Positions 1-7,846 of a stretch of DNA of 33,015 nt are shown piece by piece. Numbering within the stretch: the stretch's first letter is position 1; every line of letters starts with the position of its first letter. The translations under genes and the position numbers were made by a program. This DNA comes from Chlamydiota bacterium (GTDB taxonomy: Bacteria > Chlamydiota > Chlamydiia > Chlamydiales > Parachlamydiaceae): assembly GCA_013286075.1 (NCBI GenBank), contig JABDGJ010000008.1:1-33015 (forward strand), given 5' to 3'. Under the pieces are notes generated by a model. That model was given only the letters and a program-made list of their open reading frames with translations. It was not told where the DNA came from and did not search any database.

Positions 1-640
1 TTCTATCTACGTTAGGAGGAGAGCCTCCATTTTGGCTCATGGAATACAAGAGAAAAGATTGGAAAGAGAGGTGGGCCTGCGCAAGCGCTTGTTTCAATGG
101 CAGCAACCATACTTCCGGTTCTTCTGCAGGAATGTCAGGTTGTGTGTCTAAAAAACGGAGTTTATCCTCTATCGCTTCTTTCCATTTCACAAGTAATGGA
201 TCTATTAGGCATTCCTTTTTTCCTTCGCAATGCAATCGGTACGCCAATTCCATCGCATAGAGACTTTGCATGAGAAAGATTTTTTCCTCCGCAATAAAAG
301 GTGTTGTCGATTGTGAAAAATAAGAAGCCATTTCAAAATAGGCAATTGCTAGATGCCAGGTCACATCTTTTGCAAAACCGGGAAGAAGCAGGTTTGACAA
401 TTGAATCTGCTGGAAGAGAGAAAGAGCCTTTGCCGGATCATTTTGTACTAGGTGAAGCACCCCTAAATTATACAAAATTCTTGTTCGTTTCCATTCTGAA
501 GAATGGAAAGGCAATAGAGTTTCATACATGCTTATAGCAGCTCTATAATCTCCTGCTTCCCAAAGAGCCATTCCTTTTGCATCCCCATTTTCCATTCCAT
601 GCAACGTTGCTACAAAAAAAATAAAATAAAGAAATTTCAT
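1..640 (-). CDS. Exported TPR-like protein, BatC-like (partial, runs off left edge)
   Basis: An open minus-strand frame of 213 codons runs from ATG at 640-638 to the window edge without a stop. The first 15 residues (MKFLYFIFFVATLHG) look like a signal peptide. The next part reads like tetratricopeptide repeats: LWEAGDYRAAISMYETLL near residues 27-44, then ILYNLGVLHLVQNDPAKAL near residues 55-73, and a further helical pair after that. The start overlaps the stop of the upstream VWA gene as ATGA, so the two are probably translationally coupled. In Bat (aerotolerance) operons, batA and batB for VWA proteins are followed by a TPR gene, and the order here matches. The exact role of Bat proteins is not settled. 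The C-terminus lies outside the window, so length and domain content are incomplete. Confidence 0.75.
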   Translation of the reverse strand, partial: MKFLYFIFFVATLHGMENGDAKGMALWEAGDYRAAISMYETLLPFHSSEWKRTRILYNLGVLHLVQNDPAKALSLFQQIQLSNLLLPGFAKDVTWHLAIAYFEMASYFSQSTTPFIAEEKIFLMQSLYAMELAYRLHCEGKKECLIDPLLVKWKEAIEDKLRFLDTQPDIPAEEPEVWLLPLKQALAQAHLSFQSFLLYSMSQNGGSPPNVDR

Positions 641-1734
641 GATGACTTTTTTTTATGTTGGGATTCGAAAGCATCGGGAAGTAACAAATAGAAAGAATAA
701 AATAACAACGCGATTCCAAGTGGAATTTGATAATAGAGATCGATAAGGGCATTTTTGCTTGTCATTCCTATTCTTTTTTTCTGATGGTATGTGGCTTCCA
801 CAGCAGTGTTTTCAATTTGGTGTATGATTTCCCTCGCTAGATTCCACGTCGACCATTGAGAGGCCGTAAAGTATATCCCTTCTCCCTTGTGTGCAAGATT
901 CTCTAGGATTTCGGGCTCTAGTGCAGAATACACCTCTCGGCCCCGAAAAGTAACACCCGGAATCAACCGTTTTTCATCCGAACCAATCCCAATAGTATAT
1001 AGATGAAGATGAAATGCCTCAGGATCGGGAAGGGTAGCTAGGATATCCCCGATTTTTTTTTCTTTTTCTTTCCCTTGCAAAGTACCGAGCAAATTGTCTC
1101 CTCCATCTGACAATAGAATCACTGAAAAATGGAGAGAAGAACGGTGTGGAAATGCTTGCGCGGCAAATTCTCGAAGAGAAGGCTCAAAGGCAGTGCCCCC
1201 CATTCCTCCCTCATTTACTTCTACGTCATTGATTGATAATCTAGTAAAGATGTAATCAAGAGTCAATGGCACCAAAGGGGTCAATGCGGAGGTAAATGCG
1301 TAGAGAGCAACCATTTCTCCTCGACTGTTTCTTACCACATCTTCCATGATTTTTTTCGCTGTTTCCAACCTCGTTTCCCCATTTGCTCCATCGGGAACCA
1401 ACATCGAAGCAGAAACGTCTACCAAAAAGAGGATCGCGTGCCGCTCCTCATGTTCACTATTTTTTTTTGAAGAAAAATTTTTGTACCGAATATTGCCGAA
1501 GGGATCCATACATGCTACACAAAGCAATACAAAAATAGAAATCCATCCGACAGTTTTGATCTTTTGCAGTTTTGATGATCGATGTTGCAATAGGTAAATA
1601 AGGGAAGGAGAAGAATTAAATGCCTGAAGCTGTTTTTTCCGGTAGCGATATAACCACCACTCTCCGAGGATAAGAAGAGGGAGAAAGAGAAAGAGGATAG
1701 ACAACTCAGGAAAGTAAAAATCAATTTGCTCCAT
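637..1734 (-). CDS. batB: Membrane-anchored von Willebrand A protein, BatB-like
   Basis: The 365-aa product has hydrophobic segments near residues 11-25 and 62-76 and a C-terminal one near 332-350, with a VWA domain between them. The metal-ion-dependent adhesion site is complete: DVSAS (D106, S108, S110), T181 in GGTAF and D210 in LLSDGGDN. It should therefore bind a divalent metal and probably faces the periplasm or inclusion-side space, anchored at both ends. The ATG at 1734 has an ideal ribosome site (AAGGAG, 6 nt spacer), lies 16 nt after the preceding VWA gene, and the 3' end overlaps the TPR gene by 4 nt. This organisation matches batA-batB-batC. Membership of the Bat family is based on architecture and order; the cellular role is unknown. 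Confidence 0.85.
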   Translation of the reverse strand: MEQIDFYFPELSILFLFLPLLILGEWWLYRYRKKQLQAFNSSPSLIYLLQHRSSKLQKIKTVGWISIFVLLCVACMDPFGNIRYKNFSSKKNSEHEERHAILFLVDVSASMLVPDGANGETRLETAKKIMEDVVRNSRGEMVALYAFTSALTPLVPLTLDYIFTRLSINDVEVNEGGMGGTAFEPSLREFAAQAFPHRSSLHFSVILLSDGGDNLLGTLQGKEKEKKIGDILATLPDPEAFHLHLYTIGIGSDEKRLIPGVTFRGREVYSALEPEILENLAHKGEGIYFTASQWSTWNLAREIIHQIENTAVEATYHQKKRIGMTSKNALIDLYYQIPLGIALLFYSFYLLLPDAFESQHKKKSS

Positions 1735-1750
1735 AGTACTCTCCTTCTAT

Positions 1751-2821
1751 TTATGGAATGACTTTAAAAATAAAAAAGTCACTGATAAGAGCGAAAAATA
1801 ATGCTAACCACCCTAGCAGTGTAAAAAAAGGATAGAGAGAAAATCTCTCGAAATTGCCAGTATCGGTCACGCGGAGTTTTGCACTCCCTTTTTCCAAATG
1901 CGCAATGGTATTGTATAATTCTCGTAAATCTTGCGGGGCATTGACTATATAAAATTGCCCACCCGTCATTTCAGTAGTATTTTGCAATTGCCTTCGTTGG
2001 GGGGCATATGCCGGGGTGGAAAGAGAAGGATCGATATTAATCACATACAAACGAATTCCCTCTTTCTTTGCATAAGCCGCTGCATCGTCAAGCTCCATTG
2101 TTCGCAAAATATTTCCACGATCTAAGTGACTGGGATCTTGAAAACCATCTGTAACAACGACAATGATAGCACTTTTAATTTCGTAAGGAGATGGATAATC
2201 GGGAATTCTTTCTTGCGCAAAGTGTTTTGTCGCAGCGAGTAATCGGGCCGTTTTGTAAATCGCGTAGCCCATAGCGGTTCCATCGTCCTCTGGTTGTTGT
2301 ACGACATGCAGTTGCTCTAACTCTCTTGTAAGACTTTCTCGATCCAATGTGAGAGGGACGAGTACACGGGGAATCCGAGCAAATTCTACAAGACCCATTA
2401 GATCAGAGGAGTCATTATCGATGAATTCTCGTGTCATTTTTTTTAATAGTTCGATTTTAGGGATGCTCTTTCCATCTAAAACAATGGATTTAGCCATGGA
2501 ACCCGATTGATCGAGAACAAGGTAGATGGCAACTCCTTCTTTTGCTATTTCTTGCTCACTACCTTCTTGTTTTATCGATGAAATAGGAAATAAAACATGG
2601 GGGTCGATAAATGCAATACTTAAACAACAAAAAGCCAATCGATGGAGAAAAGAAGGAAGAAAAGCGTAGTAGCTAAGGGGAGAAAAAAACTGCAGGTCTC
2701 GAACTCTCGAGAAGAAAAGGGAAGGAGTCAGCCCTTTTGGCAACCAAGATTTATATAAGACAATTGCTAAAAGACCTACAAACAAAAGAAACAAAGCAAT
2801 TGGATCTAAGACAAACCGCAT
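1751..2821 (-). CDS. batA: Membrane-anchored von Willebrand A protein, BatA-like
   Basis: This 356-aa protein is the first gene of the minus-strand Bat-type cluster. An N-terminal hydrophobic segment (residues about 7-22) and a second near 58-72 precede a VWA domain, and a last membrane segment lies near 330-350. The MIDAS residues are intact: DQSGS (D104, S106, S108), T182 in DGTAMG and D225 in VVTDG. The architecture equals that of BatA and BatB proteins, which are thought to act together at the inner membrane. The start has a good Shine-Dalgarno sequence (AGAGGA just upstream of ATG). It is divergent from the HAD phosphatase gene, 42 nt apart. Assignment as BatA rather than BatB rests on being first in the operon. 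Confidence 0.85.
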   Translation of the reverse strand: MRFVLDPIALFLLFVGLLAIVLYKSWLPKGLTPSLFFSRVRDLQFFSPLSYYAFLPSFLHRLAFCCLSIAFIDPHVLFPISSIKQEGSEQEIAKEGVAIYLVLDQSGSMAKSIVLDGKSIPKIELLKKMTREFIDNDSSDLMGLVEFARIPRVLVPLTLDRESLTRELEQLHVVQQPEDDGTAMGYAIYKTARLLAATKHFAQERIPDYPSPYEIKSAIIVVVTDGFQDPSHLDRGNILRTMELDDAAAYAKKEGIRLYVINIDPSLSTPAYAPQRRQLQNTTEMTGGQFYIVNAPQDLRELYNTIAHLEKGSAKLRVTDTGNFERFSLYPFFTLLGWLALFFALISDFFIFKVIP

Positions 2822-2832
2822 GTTCCTCTCAA

Positions 2833-2861
2833 AAAATAAGAATTCGTATATAATGAGTCAA
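2833..2861 (-). promoter_or_regulatory. Possible promoter of the bat-type operon
   Basis: On the minus strand TTGACT (2861-2856) and TATTTT (2838-2833) are separated by 17 nt, close to the sigma-70/sigma-66 consensus. Transcription would start only about 5 nt before the batA start codon, which would cut into the ribosome site, so this may be coincidental. On the plus strand a TATAAT (2849-2854) lies in the same 42-nt gap, 9 nt before the HAD phosphatase start. Confidence 0.3.
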
Positions 2862-2863
2862 TC

Positions 2864-3481
2864 ATGAATAGGAAGAAGAAAAAAAATCACTCTATTGTTG
2901 CAGTATTTGATTTCGATCATACGATCACAAACCGAGATTCTTTTTTATTTTTTTTATTGTATACAAAAGGATTTTATAAATCATTATTTGGTTTTTTATA
3001 CTTAATGCCCGATTTTATCAAGTTTTTATTCGGAAAATGTACAAGAAAGAGAATAAAGGAAAAAATAATTACCTATTTTTTCTATGACATACCCTGGACA
3101 GAAATCAAAAAAATGGGACAAAAATATGCTCATAATCGACTAGATCAATATTTGAAACAAAAGGCTCTTACTGCCTTGGCATGGCACCAATCCCAAGGAC
3201 ATCGATGTCTTTTAGTAAGCGCCTCATTTGCTTTTTACTTAGAACCATGGGGGAGCCGCCATCGGTTTGAAAAAGTATTAGCCTCTGAACTAGAAGTTAT
3301 CCAAGAAAAAATTACAGGACGATTACGGGGAGAGAATTGCTGGGGACCTGAAAAGAAAAAACGATTGGAAGAATATCTCGGTTCTTTGTCTGGAATTACT
3401 TTATATGTGTATGGAGATAGCCAAGGAGATAAAGAAATCCTGGCAATTGCTGACTTTCCATTCTTTTGCAAATATTCTTAG
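2864..3481 (+). CDS. HAD-superfamily phosphatase, subfamily IB (PSP-like)
   Basis: The 205-aa protein has the three HAD signatures in order. Motif I is FDFDHT with nucleophile D16 and acid D18. A serine motif lies in LVSASF in the middle. The C-terminal metal motif is YGDSQGDKE with D185 and D189. The spacing and the helical cap segment between motifs I and II (residues about 25-110) fit subfamily IB, the phosphoserine-phosphatase-like group, where proteins of about 200-220 aa often act on phospholipid-linked or small phosphomonoesters. The substrate cannot be read from the sequence. The N-terminus is very lysine-rich (NRKKKKN) and no clear Shine-Dalgarno sequence precedes the ATG. The gene stands alone, divergent from the Bat-type operon. 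Its stop codon lies inside a 12-bp element resembling repeats at 11676 and 32720. Confidence 0.85.
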   Translation: MNRKKKKNHSIVAVFDFDHTITNRDSFLFFLLYTKGFYKSLFGFLYLMPDFIKFLFGKCTRKRIKEKIITYFFYDIPWTEIKKMGQKYAHNRLDQYLKQKALTALAWHQSQGHRCLLVSASFAFYLEPWGSRHRFEKVLASELEVIQEKITGRLRGENCWGPEKKKRLEEYLGSLSGITLYVYGDSQGDKEILAIADFPFFCKYS

Positions 3482-3581
3482 AGGGTGTTTTGTAATTCTA
3501 ATAAACCTTTATTCAAGATCAGCTACTGATCGCTCTGGAATACATTAGAAGCAAAAGTGTATCAATAGTTTAGAAGAATGC

Positions 3582-3668
3582 AACACAAAGGCACAAAGAG
3601 TAATTGCACCCACCAACCGACGTCCTTACAGACTTCTTCGTGTCTTTCAGTCTTCGTGTCTTTGTGTT
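3582..3668. repeat. Short inverted and direct repeats in a 291-bp gap
   Basis: The gap 3482-3772 has no gene that I can support. It contains AACACAAAGGCAC at 3582-3594, which pairs with GTGTCTTTGTGTT at 3656-3668 with one mismatch. Within the right part TCTTCGTGTCTTT occurs twice, at 3635-3647 and 3651-3663, with a 16-bp period. No transposase is associated. It may be a small dispersed intergenic repeat. Confidence 0.5.
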
Positions 3669-3701
3669 CAATTTTGCTTGAAAGACTAAAATGAATTTAT
3701 C

Positions 3702-3737
3702 AAAAAAAAATCAGTATGGGGTAACCCCATACTGATT
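3702..3737 (-). terminator. Rho-independent terminator of the 240-aa membrane protein gene
   Basis: A perfect 13-bp stem pairs 3709-3721 with 3725-3737 (AATCAGTATGGGG and its complement) around a 3-nt TAA loop. Read on the minus strand it is followed directly by an unbroken run of T (3710-3702). It lies 36 nt beyond the stop codon of the minus-strand gene ending at 3773. Confidence 0.88.
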
Positions 3738-3772
3738 GAAAGTAACTATACTAGATAAATATAGAAAGAGTC

Positions 3773-4495
3773 CTATTTACTTCCTGTTGAGTCCGTTTCT
3801 GTTATCGTTGGGGTCTTTCCTGATTCTTCCAAGTCGTTTTTCTTTGACTCTTTTTTAATTGGATCAGCTCTCCCTTGGTCTGCGGATCTGCGTCTGCCTG
3901 TTGCTTCGTCTGTCTTTGAGGCACCACCACCAGCACCACCATTACCACCATCACTACCAAATTGCATATAGAGATTTGCTACCAAGCAAATAATAGCTAG
4001 GGTAGTAGAACCTGGATTTGTGAGCAGGGTAGCTCTTGCTGCATAGAGACCTACACAAGTAATGAATGGAGAAGCTTTTGCGGCTATGCTTTCGATTTTG
4101 GTACACCCTGCGATTATGGTCTCCGCTATATGACGACATGTCTTATGATCATCAAAGATTTCGGTCTGGTTCAACAACTGTACTATTTCTTTCATACCAG
4201 GTATGACAAGCAAAGCGGGATAGTAATAACGAGACGCTATAAAGCTTCCAACATATTTTATGTTCATCTGAGGAAGAGAACGAACAAGAGCTCCTGTAGC
4301 GGAAAACGTGAGGGCGTCAGCAAATACAAATCTAGCAAACTCATGCGTTTTTGTCCATTTGCCGAAACTTTGTTTTATGTCATAAGCTGTCTCTTTGCCT
4401 ACAGAAGTGGAAGCAATAAAACCGTTAAGGACTGCCAACCAACGAGTTGGGGGGATAGTTACTAGTTGATACAAACTTTGAAGATGAATAGCCAT
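3773..4495 (-). CDS. Lineage-specific membrane protein with Inc-like hydrophobic pair, unknown function
   Basis: I do not recognise a family for this 240-aa protein. Several weakly hydrophobic stretches lie near residues 18-30, 56-71 and 82-99. The strongest is a bilobed pair at about 143-158 and 165-179, separated by a short TNPGST turn. A Gly-rich linker (SDGGNGGAGGGAS, about 181-193) leads to a highly charged, Lys/Glu/Asp/Thr-rich tail with no predicted fold. Two hydrophobic helices joined by a tight turn are the hallmark of chlamydial inclusion-membrane (Inc) proteins, though those usually lie near the N-terminus. The gene is a single transcription unit: a near-consensus promoter at 4534-4562, AAAGGAG six nt before the ATG, and a strong terminator at 3702-3737. 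Expression is therefore probably substantial and independent of its neighbours. Confidence 0.8.
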   Translation of the reverse strand: MAIHLQSLYQLVTIPPTRWLAVLNGFIASTSVGKETAYDIKQSFGKWTKTHEFARFVFADALTFSATGALVRSLPQMNIKYVGSFIASRYYYPALLVIPGMKEIVQLLNQTEIFDDHKTCRHIAETIIAGCTKIESIAAKASPFITCVGLYAARATLLTNPGSTTLAIICLVANLYMQFGSDGGNGGAGGGASKTDEATGRRRSADQGRADPIKKESKKNDLEESGKTPTITETDSTGSK

Positions 4496-4533
4496 GTTAA
4501 GCTCCTTTGTTAATTAATTTACTAGGAAGTGAG

Positions 4534-4562
4534 ATCATATAATAAATGCGTATTATTTCCAA
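4534..4562 (-). promoter_or_regulatory. Promoter for the 240-aa membrane protein gene
   Basis: On the minus strand TTGGAA (4562-4557) and TATGAT (4539-4534) are spaced by exactly 17 nt in an AT-rich region. The predicted start near 4527 leaves a leader of about 30 nt that contains AAAGGAG six nt before the ATG at 4495. Confidence 0.6.
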
Positions 4563-4598
4563 GTTTTTTTTGTGGAAATTAATAAATTGCAATATTTT

Positions 4599-6626
4599 TT
4601 ATAATAAAGAAATTTCCATTTGCTGGTATTGTCGTAAGGTATCTCGCCATTGGGCTGCTTCTTCAAAATGCATTTCTTTGGCAGCTCTTTTCATTTCTTT
4701 TTCAGATTCAATTATTTTTTGACGGATCTCTTCTATTGTCAAATAATGGTGTTTCTCTTCGGCAGCTTGTAGCGCGTGGTCGGCAAATCCCAAAGGAGCA
4801 TCGACTTGACTCTCTTCTGGTTCGACGAGGACAGAAATTTCTCTTTTTACTGTTTGGGGAATAATACCGTGCTTTGTATTGTACTCTTCTTGGTAGGCTC
4901 TCCGAGCCTGGGTAATGTCCAAGGTTCTTTGCATTGATTTCGTGACTGTATCAGCATACATAATCACCCTTCCTTCTGCGTTTCGAGCAGCTCGTCCACA
5001 AGTTTGAGTCAACGAAGTTTCACTCCGCAAGAAGCCTTCCTTATCTGCGTCTAAAATAGTCACGAGAGAAACTTCAGGTATATCAAGTCCTTCGCGGAGC
5101 AAATTAATTCCAATTAATACATCGAAAGTACCAATACGCAGATCTCGAATGATTTGCATCCTTTCAATCGTATCGATATCAGAATGAAGGTATTTGGCTT
5201 TGACGCTCAATTCCACCAAATATTTTGCCAATTCTTCAGCCAACCGCTTTGTCAGGGTAGTGACAAGCACTCGTCCACCTTTAGATACATGCATCCGAAT
5301 TTCAGCTAAACAATCATCCACCTGTCCTGAAGCCGGACGGACTTCAATCACAGGATCTAGCAGGCCTGTGGGGCGTATGAGCTGTTCCACGATTTCTCCT
5401 CCCGCTTCCTTGATTTCCCACGTGCCTGGGGTCGCCGATACATAAATGACTTGATTGATCCGTTGGTACACTTCTTCGAATTTCAAGGGGCGATTGTCAA
5501 ATGCAGAGGGAAGTCGAAAGCCAAATTCAACGAGGGTGTTTTTCCGAGCCCGATCTCCATTATACATGGCATGCAATTGGGGAAGTGTCTGGTGTGACTC
5601 ATCGATAAAAAGAAGGTAATCAGAAGGGAAATAATCGAATAAACAGGGAGGAGGATCGCCAGGGCCTCGCATACTGAAATGACGAGAGTAATTTTCAATT
5701 CCTTTACAAGTTCCTACCTCTCGAAGCATTTCGAGATCATACATGGTCCGTTGTTGAATCCTCTCCAGTTCAAGCAGTCTATTTTCTTTTTCATAAAATT
5801 GCTTTCTCTCTTCGAGTTCGGCTCGGATAGTTTCGATCGCATGCCATCGCACTCCTTCGGGTGTCACATGGTGAGAGCTTGGATAAATAGTGACAGTAGA
5901 AATTCTTTTTTTGACTTTTCCAGTTAAAGGATCAATTTCGGTGATTTGTTCAATTTCATCTCCAAACATGTCTATCCGGATGGCTACATCATCTTCATAG
6001 GCTGGAAAAATATCTAAGATATCTCCCCGGACTCGAAATGTTCCTCGGATGAAATCGACGTCATTTCTCTTGTATTGCATTTCTACAAGATGAAGCAAGA
6101 GATCCTCTCTTCCTCTTTCCTGCCCAACTGTCATGGTTAAGTTCATTCCACGATAGTATTCGGGTAAACCTAGTCCATAAATACACGAAACCGAAGAGAC
6201 AATAATGACATCAGACCTTTCTAGAAGAGATCTCGTCGCACTTAAACGCATTTTGTCAATTTTGTCGTTGATCGACATGTCCTTTTCAATATAGGTATCT
6301 GTACGAGGAACGTATGCTTCTGGTTGGTAATAGTCATAATAAGAGACAAAATATTCGACCGCATTTTCCGGAAAAAAGGTTTTAAATTCTTGGTAGAGCT
6401 GCGCAGCTAGTGTCTTATTGTGAGCCAAAATAAGCGCTGGTTTTTGTACATTGGCAATGACATTGGCCATAGTAAATGTTTTTCCTGAACCTGTAATCCC
6501 CAACAATACTTGCGATTGCTTACGCTCTAGAACACCATTCGTCAATTTATGAATGGCCTGTGGCTGGTCACCCGTAGGTTGAAATGCAGTATGTAAAACA
6601 AATTGATTAGAGGCGGGTAGGTTCAT
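4599..6626 (-). CDS. uvrB: Excinuclease ABC subunit B (UvrB)
   Basis: UvrB is the damage-verifying helicase-like subunit of nucleotide excision repair; it is loaded by UvrA and recruits the nuclease UvrC. From ATG at 6626 the product is 675 aa, the normal length. Visible in order are Walker A (GITGSGKT, about residue 45), the beta-hairpin region ([20 protein letters not shown]), the DEAD-type box DESH, the helicase motifs [20 protein letters not shown] and QTCGRAARN, and a C-terminal UVR domain ([20 protein letters not shown]) that contacts UvrC. A TTG at 6650 is in frame, but the ATG at 6626 overlaps the tyrP stop as ATGA, indicating translational coupling. All key residues look intact. Confidence 0.97.
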   Translation of the reverse strand: MNLPASNQFVLHTAFQPTGDQPQAIHKLTNGVLERKQSQVLLGITGSGKTFTMANVIANVQKPALILAHNKTLAAQLYQEFKTFFPENAVEYFVSYYDYYQPEAYVPRTDTYIEKDMSINDKIDKMRLSATRSLLERSDVIIVSSVSCIYGLGLPEYYRGMNLTMTVGQERGREDLLLHLVEMQYKRNDVDFIRGTFRVRGDILDIFPAYEDDVAIRIDMFGDEIEQITEIDPLTGKVKKRISTVTIYPSSHHVTPEGVRWHAIETIRAELEERKQFYEKENRLLELERIQQRTMYDLEMLREVGTCKGIENYSRHFSMRGPGDPPPCLFDYFPSDYLLFIDESHQTLPQLHAMYNGDRARKNTLVEFGFRLPSAFDNRPLKFEEVYQRINQVIYVSATPGTWEIKEAGGEIVEQLIRPTGLLDPVIEVRPASGQVDDCLAEIRMHVSKGGRVLVTTLTKRLAEELAKYLVELSVKAKYLHSDIDTIERMQIIRDLRIGTFDVLIGINLLREGLDIPEVSLVTILDADKEGFLRSETSLTQTCGRAARNAEGRVIMYADTVTKSMQRTLDITQARRAYQEEYNTKHGIIPQTVKREISVLVEPEESQVDAPLGFADHALQAAEEKHHYLTIEEIRQKIIESEKEMKRAAKEMHFEEAAQWRDTLRQYQQMEISLL

Positions 6627-7825
6627 ATAAATTGAAGTAGAATCACCCAAACAGAAAAGAAAAAAAGAAGAAGCAAGAGAGGTCTTCCCCCAAAAAGAAG
6701 GGGTGATGCATTCCTATTTTGCACGTAGCGCCCCTTCCATACCATTAAGACTGGAAGGATTCCAAATAAAATGACGGCGCCGAATCCTCCAGCAGCATTT
6801 AGAGCAGTGAGAAAAATGGAGGGATAGATTCCTGCAAAAAGCAAAGGAGGTACAAGGACGAGAAGGATCAAAATAATTCTTCCCCTTACATTTTTTTGGA
6901 TTCGCAAACCATCAGCCAAGAAGTCGACAAAACTCAGAGAGACGCCTAAGAGAGAAGTGATAATTGCAAATAAGGCAAAAAATTGCGCAATATCGACGAT
7001 CCAAGAAGCTCCAACAGCCTCTCGCAAGGCTTCTGTTGCAATTTCTCCCTTATTGATTGCTTGGGCAAATTCTTGGGGGGGGACAATGCCAAGAATGATC
7101 CATTGCCAAACTATATATACCAATAATGGAATAGCGCTTCCAATGACAATGGAAAGAACCAGTGGTTTTACCCTCCCATGAAAATAATTAGATAAACTGG
7201 GAATGAGATTATGAAATCCAAAAGAAACAATTGCAGCGGGAATCGCAGCTGTTACCGCATTCCAGTGTTTGTGTGCTAAGAAAGAGGAATTGACATGAGA
7301 TGCGCCATTGACTACGAGCAATAGATAAGCAATCATGAGTGCTAGCATTAGTAAACGATTACACCAATCGACAACTCCGGTCCCGAAAAAAAGAAGCAGG
7401 GCAAAAAGAAAGCAAAAAAAGAGGTTTCCAACCCAATGAGGGAATGACACAGAGGAAAATTCTCCAAAAAAATCGGCGATGAGTGAACCGCTAGCAGCGA
7501 GATAGGCTACCATAAAAGAATAAAATAGAAATAAATAGACCAACCAACTCATTAATTGGCCTGGAAAACCCAAGGTTGTTTTTGCCATGGTGACGAGGCT
7601 TGTTTCTTTCCCAAACCAGCTATGCACTTCTACGAGAAGAAGCCCTGTGCTGATCATAAAAAGCCAACAGATCGCAAAAATAAATAATGAGGGTTGAAAA
7701 CCTGCTTGCGCGCTAAGAATAGGAAGTCCTAACATTCCAACTCCTATACAGCAACCCGCTACAAGCAAAATACCGCCAAATAGACTTCCTTTGTTGTTCA
7801 CTGCACTCAAGCGATTAAATTCCAA
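6623..7825 (-). CDS. tyrP: Aromatic amino acid permease, TyrP/Mtr family
   Basis: The 400-aa (or 392-aa) protein is a polytopic inner-membrane carrier with about eleven hydrophobic segments. The first reads [19 protein letters not shown], the glycine-rich unwound helix typical of the hydroxy/aromatic amino acid permease family, which imports Tyr or Trp with protons. The region [15 protein letters not shown] matches the conserved loop of these permeases. The start is uncertain: the longest frame begins with TTG at 7825, a GTG at 7801 gives [10 protein letters not shown] and begins right at the conserved part, and neither has a clear ribosome site. It lies 21 nt after thyX and overlaps uvrB by 4 nt, so the three are probably one operon. 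Chlamydiae use TyrP proteins for host-derived aromatic amino acids; substrate specificity cannot be read from the sequence. Confidence 0.88.
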   Translation of the reverse strand: MEFNRLSAVNNKGSLFGGILLVAGCCIGVGMLGLPILSAQAGFQPSLFIFAICWLFMISTGLLLVEVHSWFGKETSLVTMAKTTLGFPGQLMSWLVYLFLFYSFMVAYLAASGSLIADFFGEFSSVSFPHWVGNLFFCFLFALLLFFGTGVVDWCNRLLMLALMIAYLLLVVNGASHVNSSFLAHKHWNAVTAAIPAAIVSFGFHNLIPSLSNYFHGRVKPLVLSIVIGSAIPLLVYIVWQWIILGIVPPQEFAQAINKGEIATEALREAVGASWIVDIAQFFALFAIITSLLGVSLSFVDFLADGLRIQKNVRGRIILILLVLVPPLLFAGIYPSIFLTALNAAGGFGAVILFGILPVLMVWKGRYVQNRNASPLLFGGRPLLLLLFFFSVWVILLQFI

Positions 7826-7846
7826 TTTTGAAGTTTTATGAATGGA

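Noticed and set aside
301..537. Plus-strand frame of 78 codons
   Set aside because: It lies antisense to the open TPR-like frame, has no ribosome site and no recognisable composition.
4561..4620. Possible terminator after uvrB using TGGAAATT and AATTTCCA
   Set aside because: The arms are separated by about 30 nt of AT-rich sequence and the fold would be weak; the T-run is not adjacent on the minus strand.
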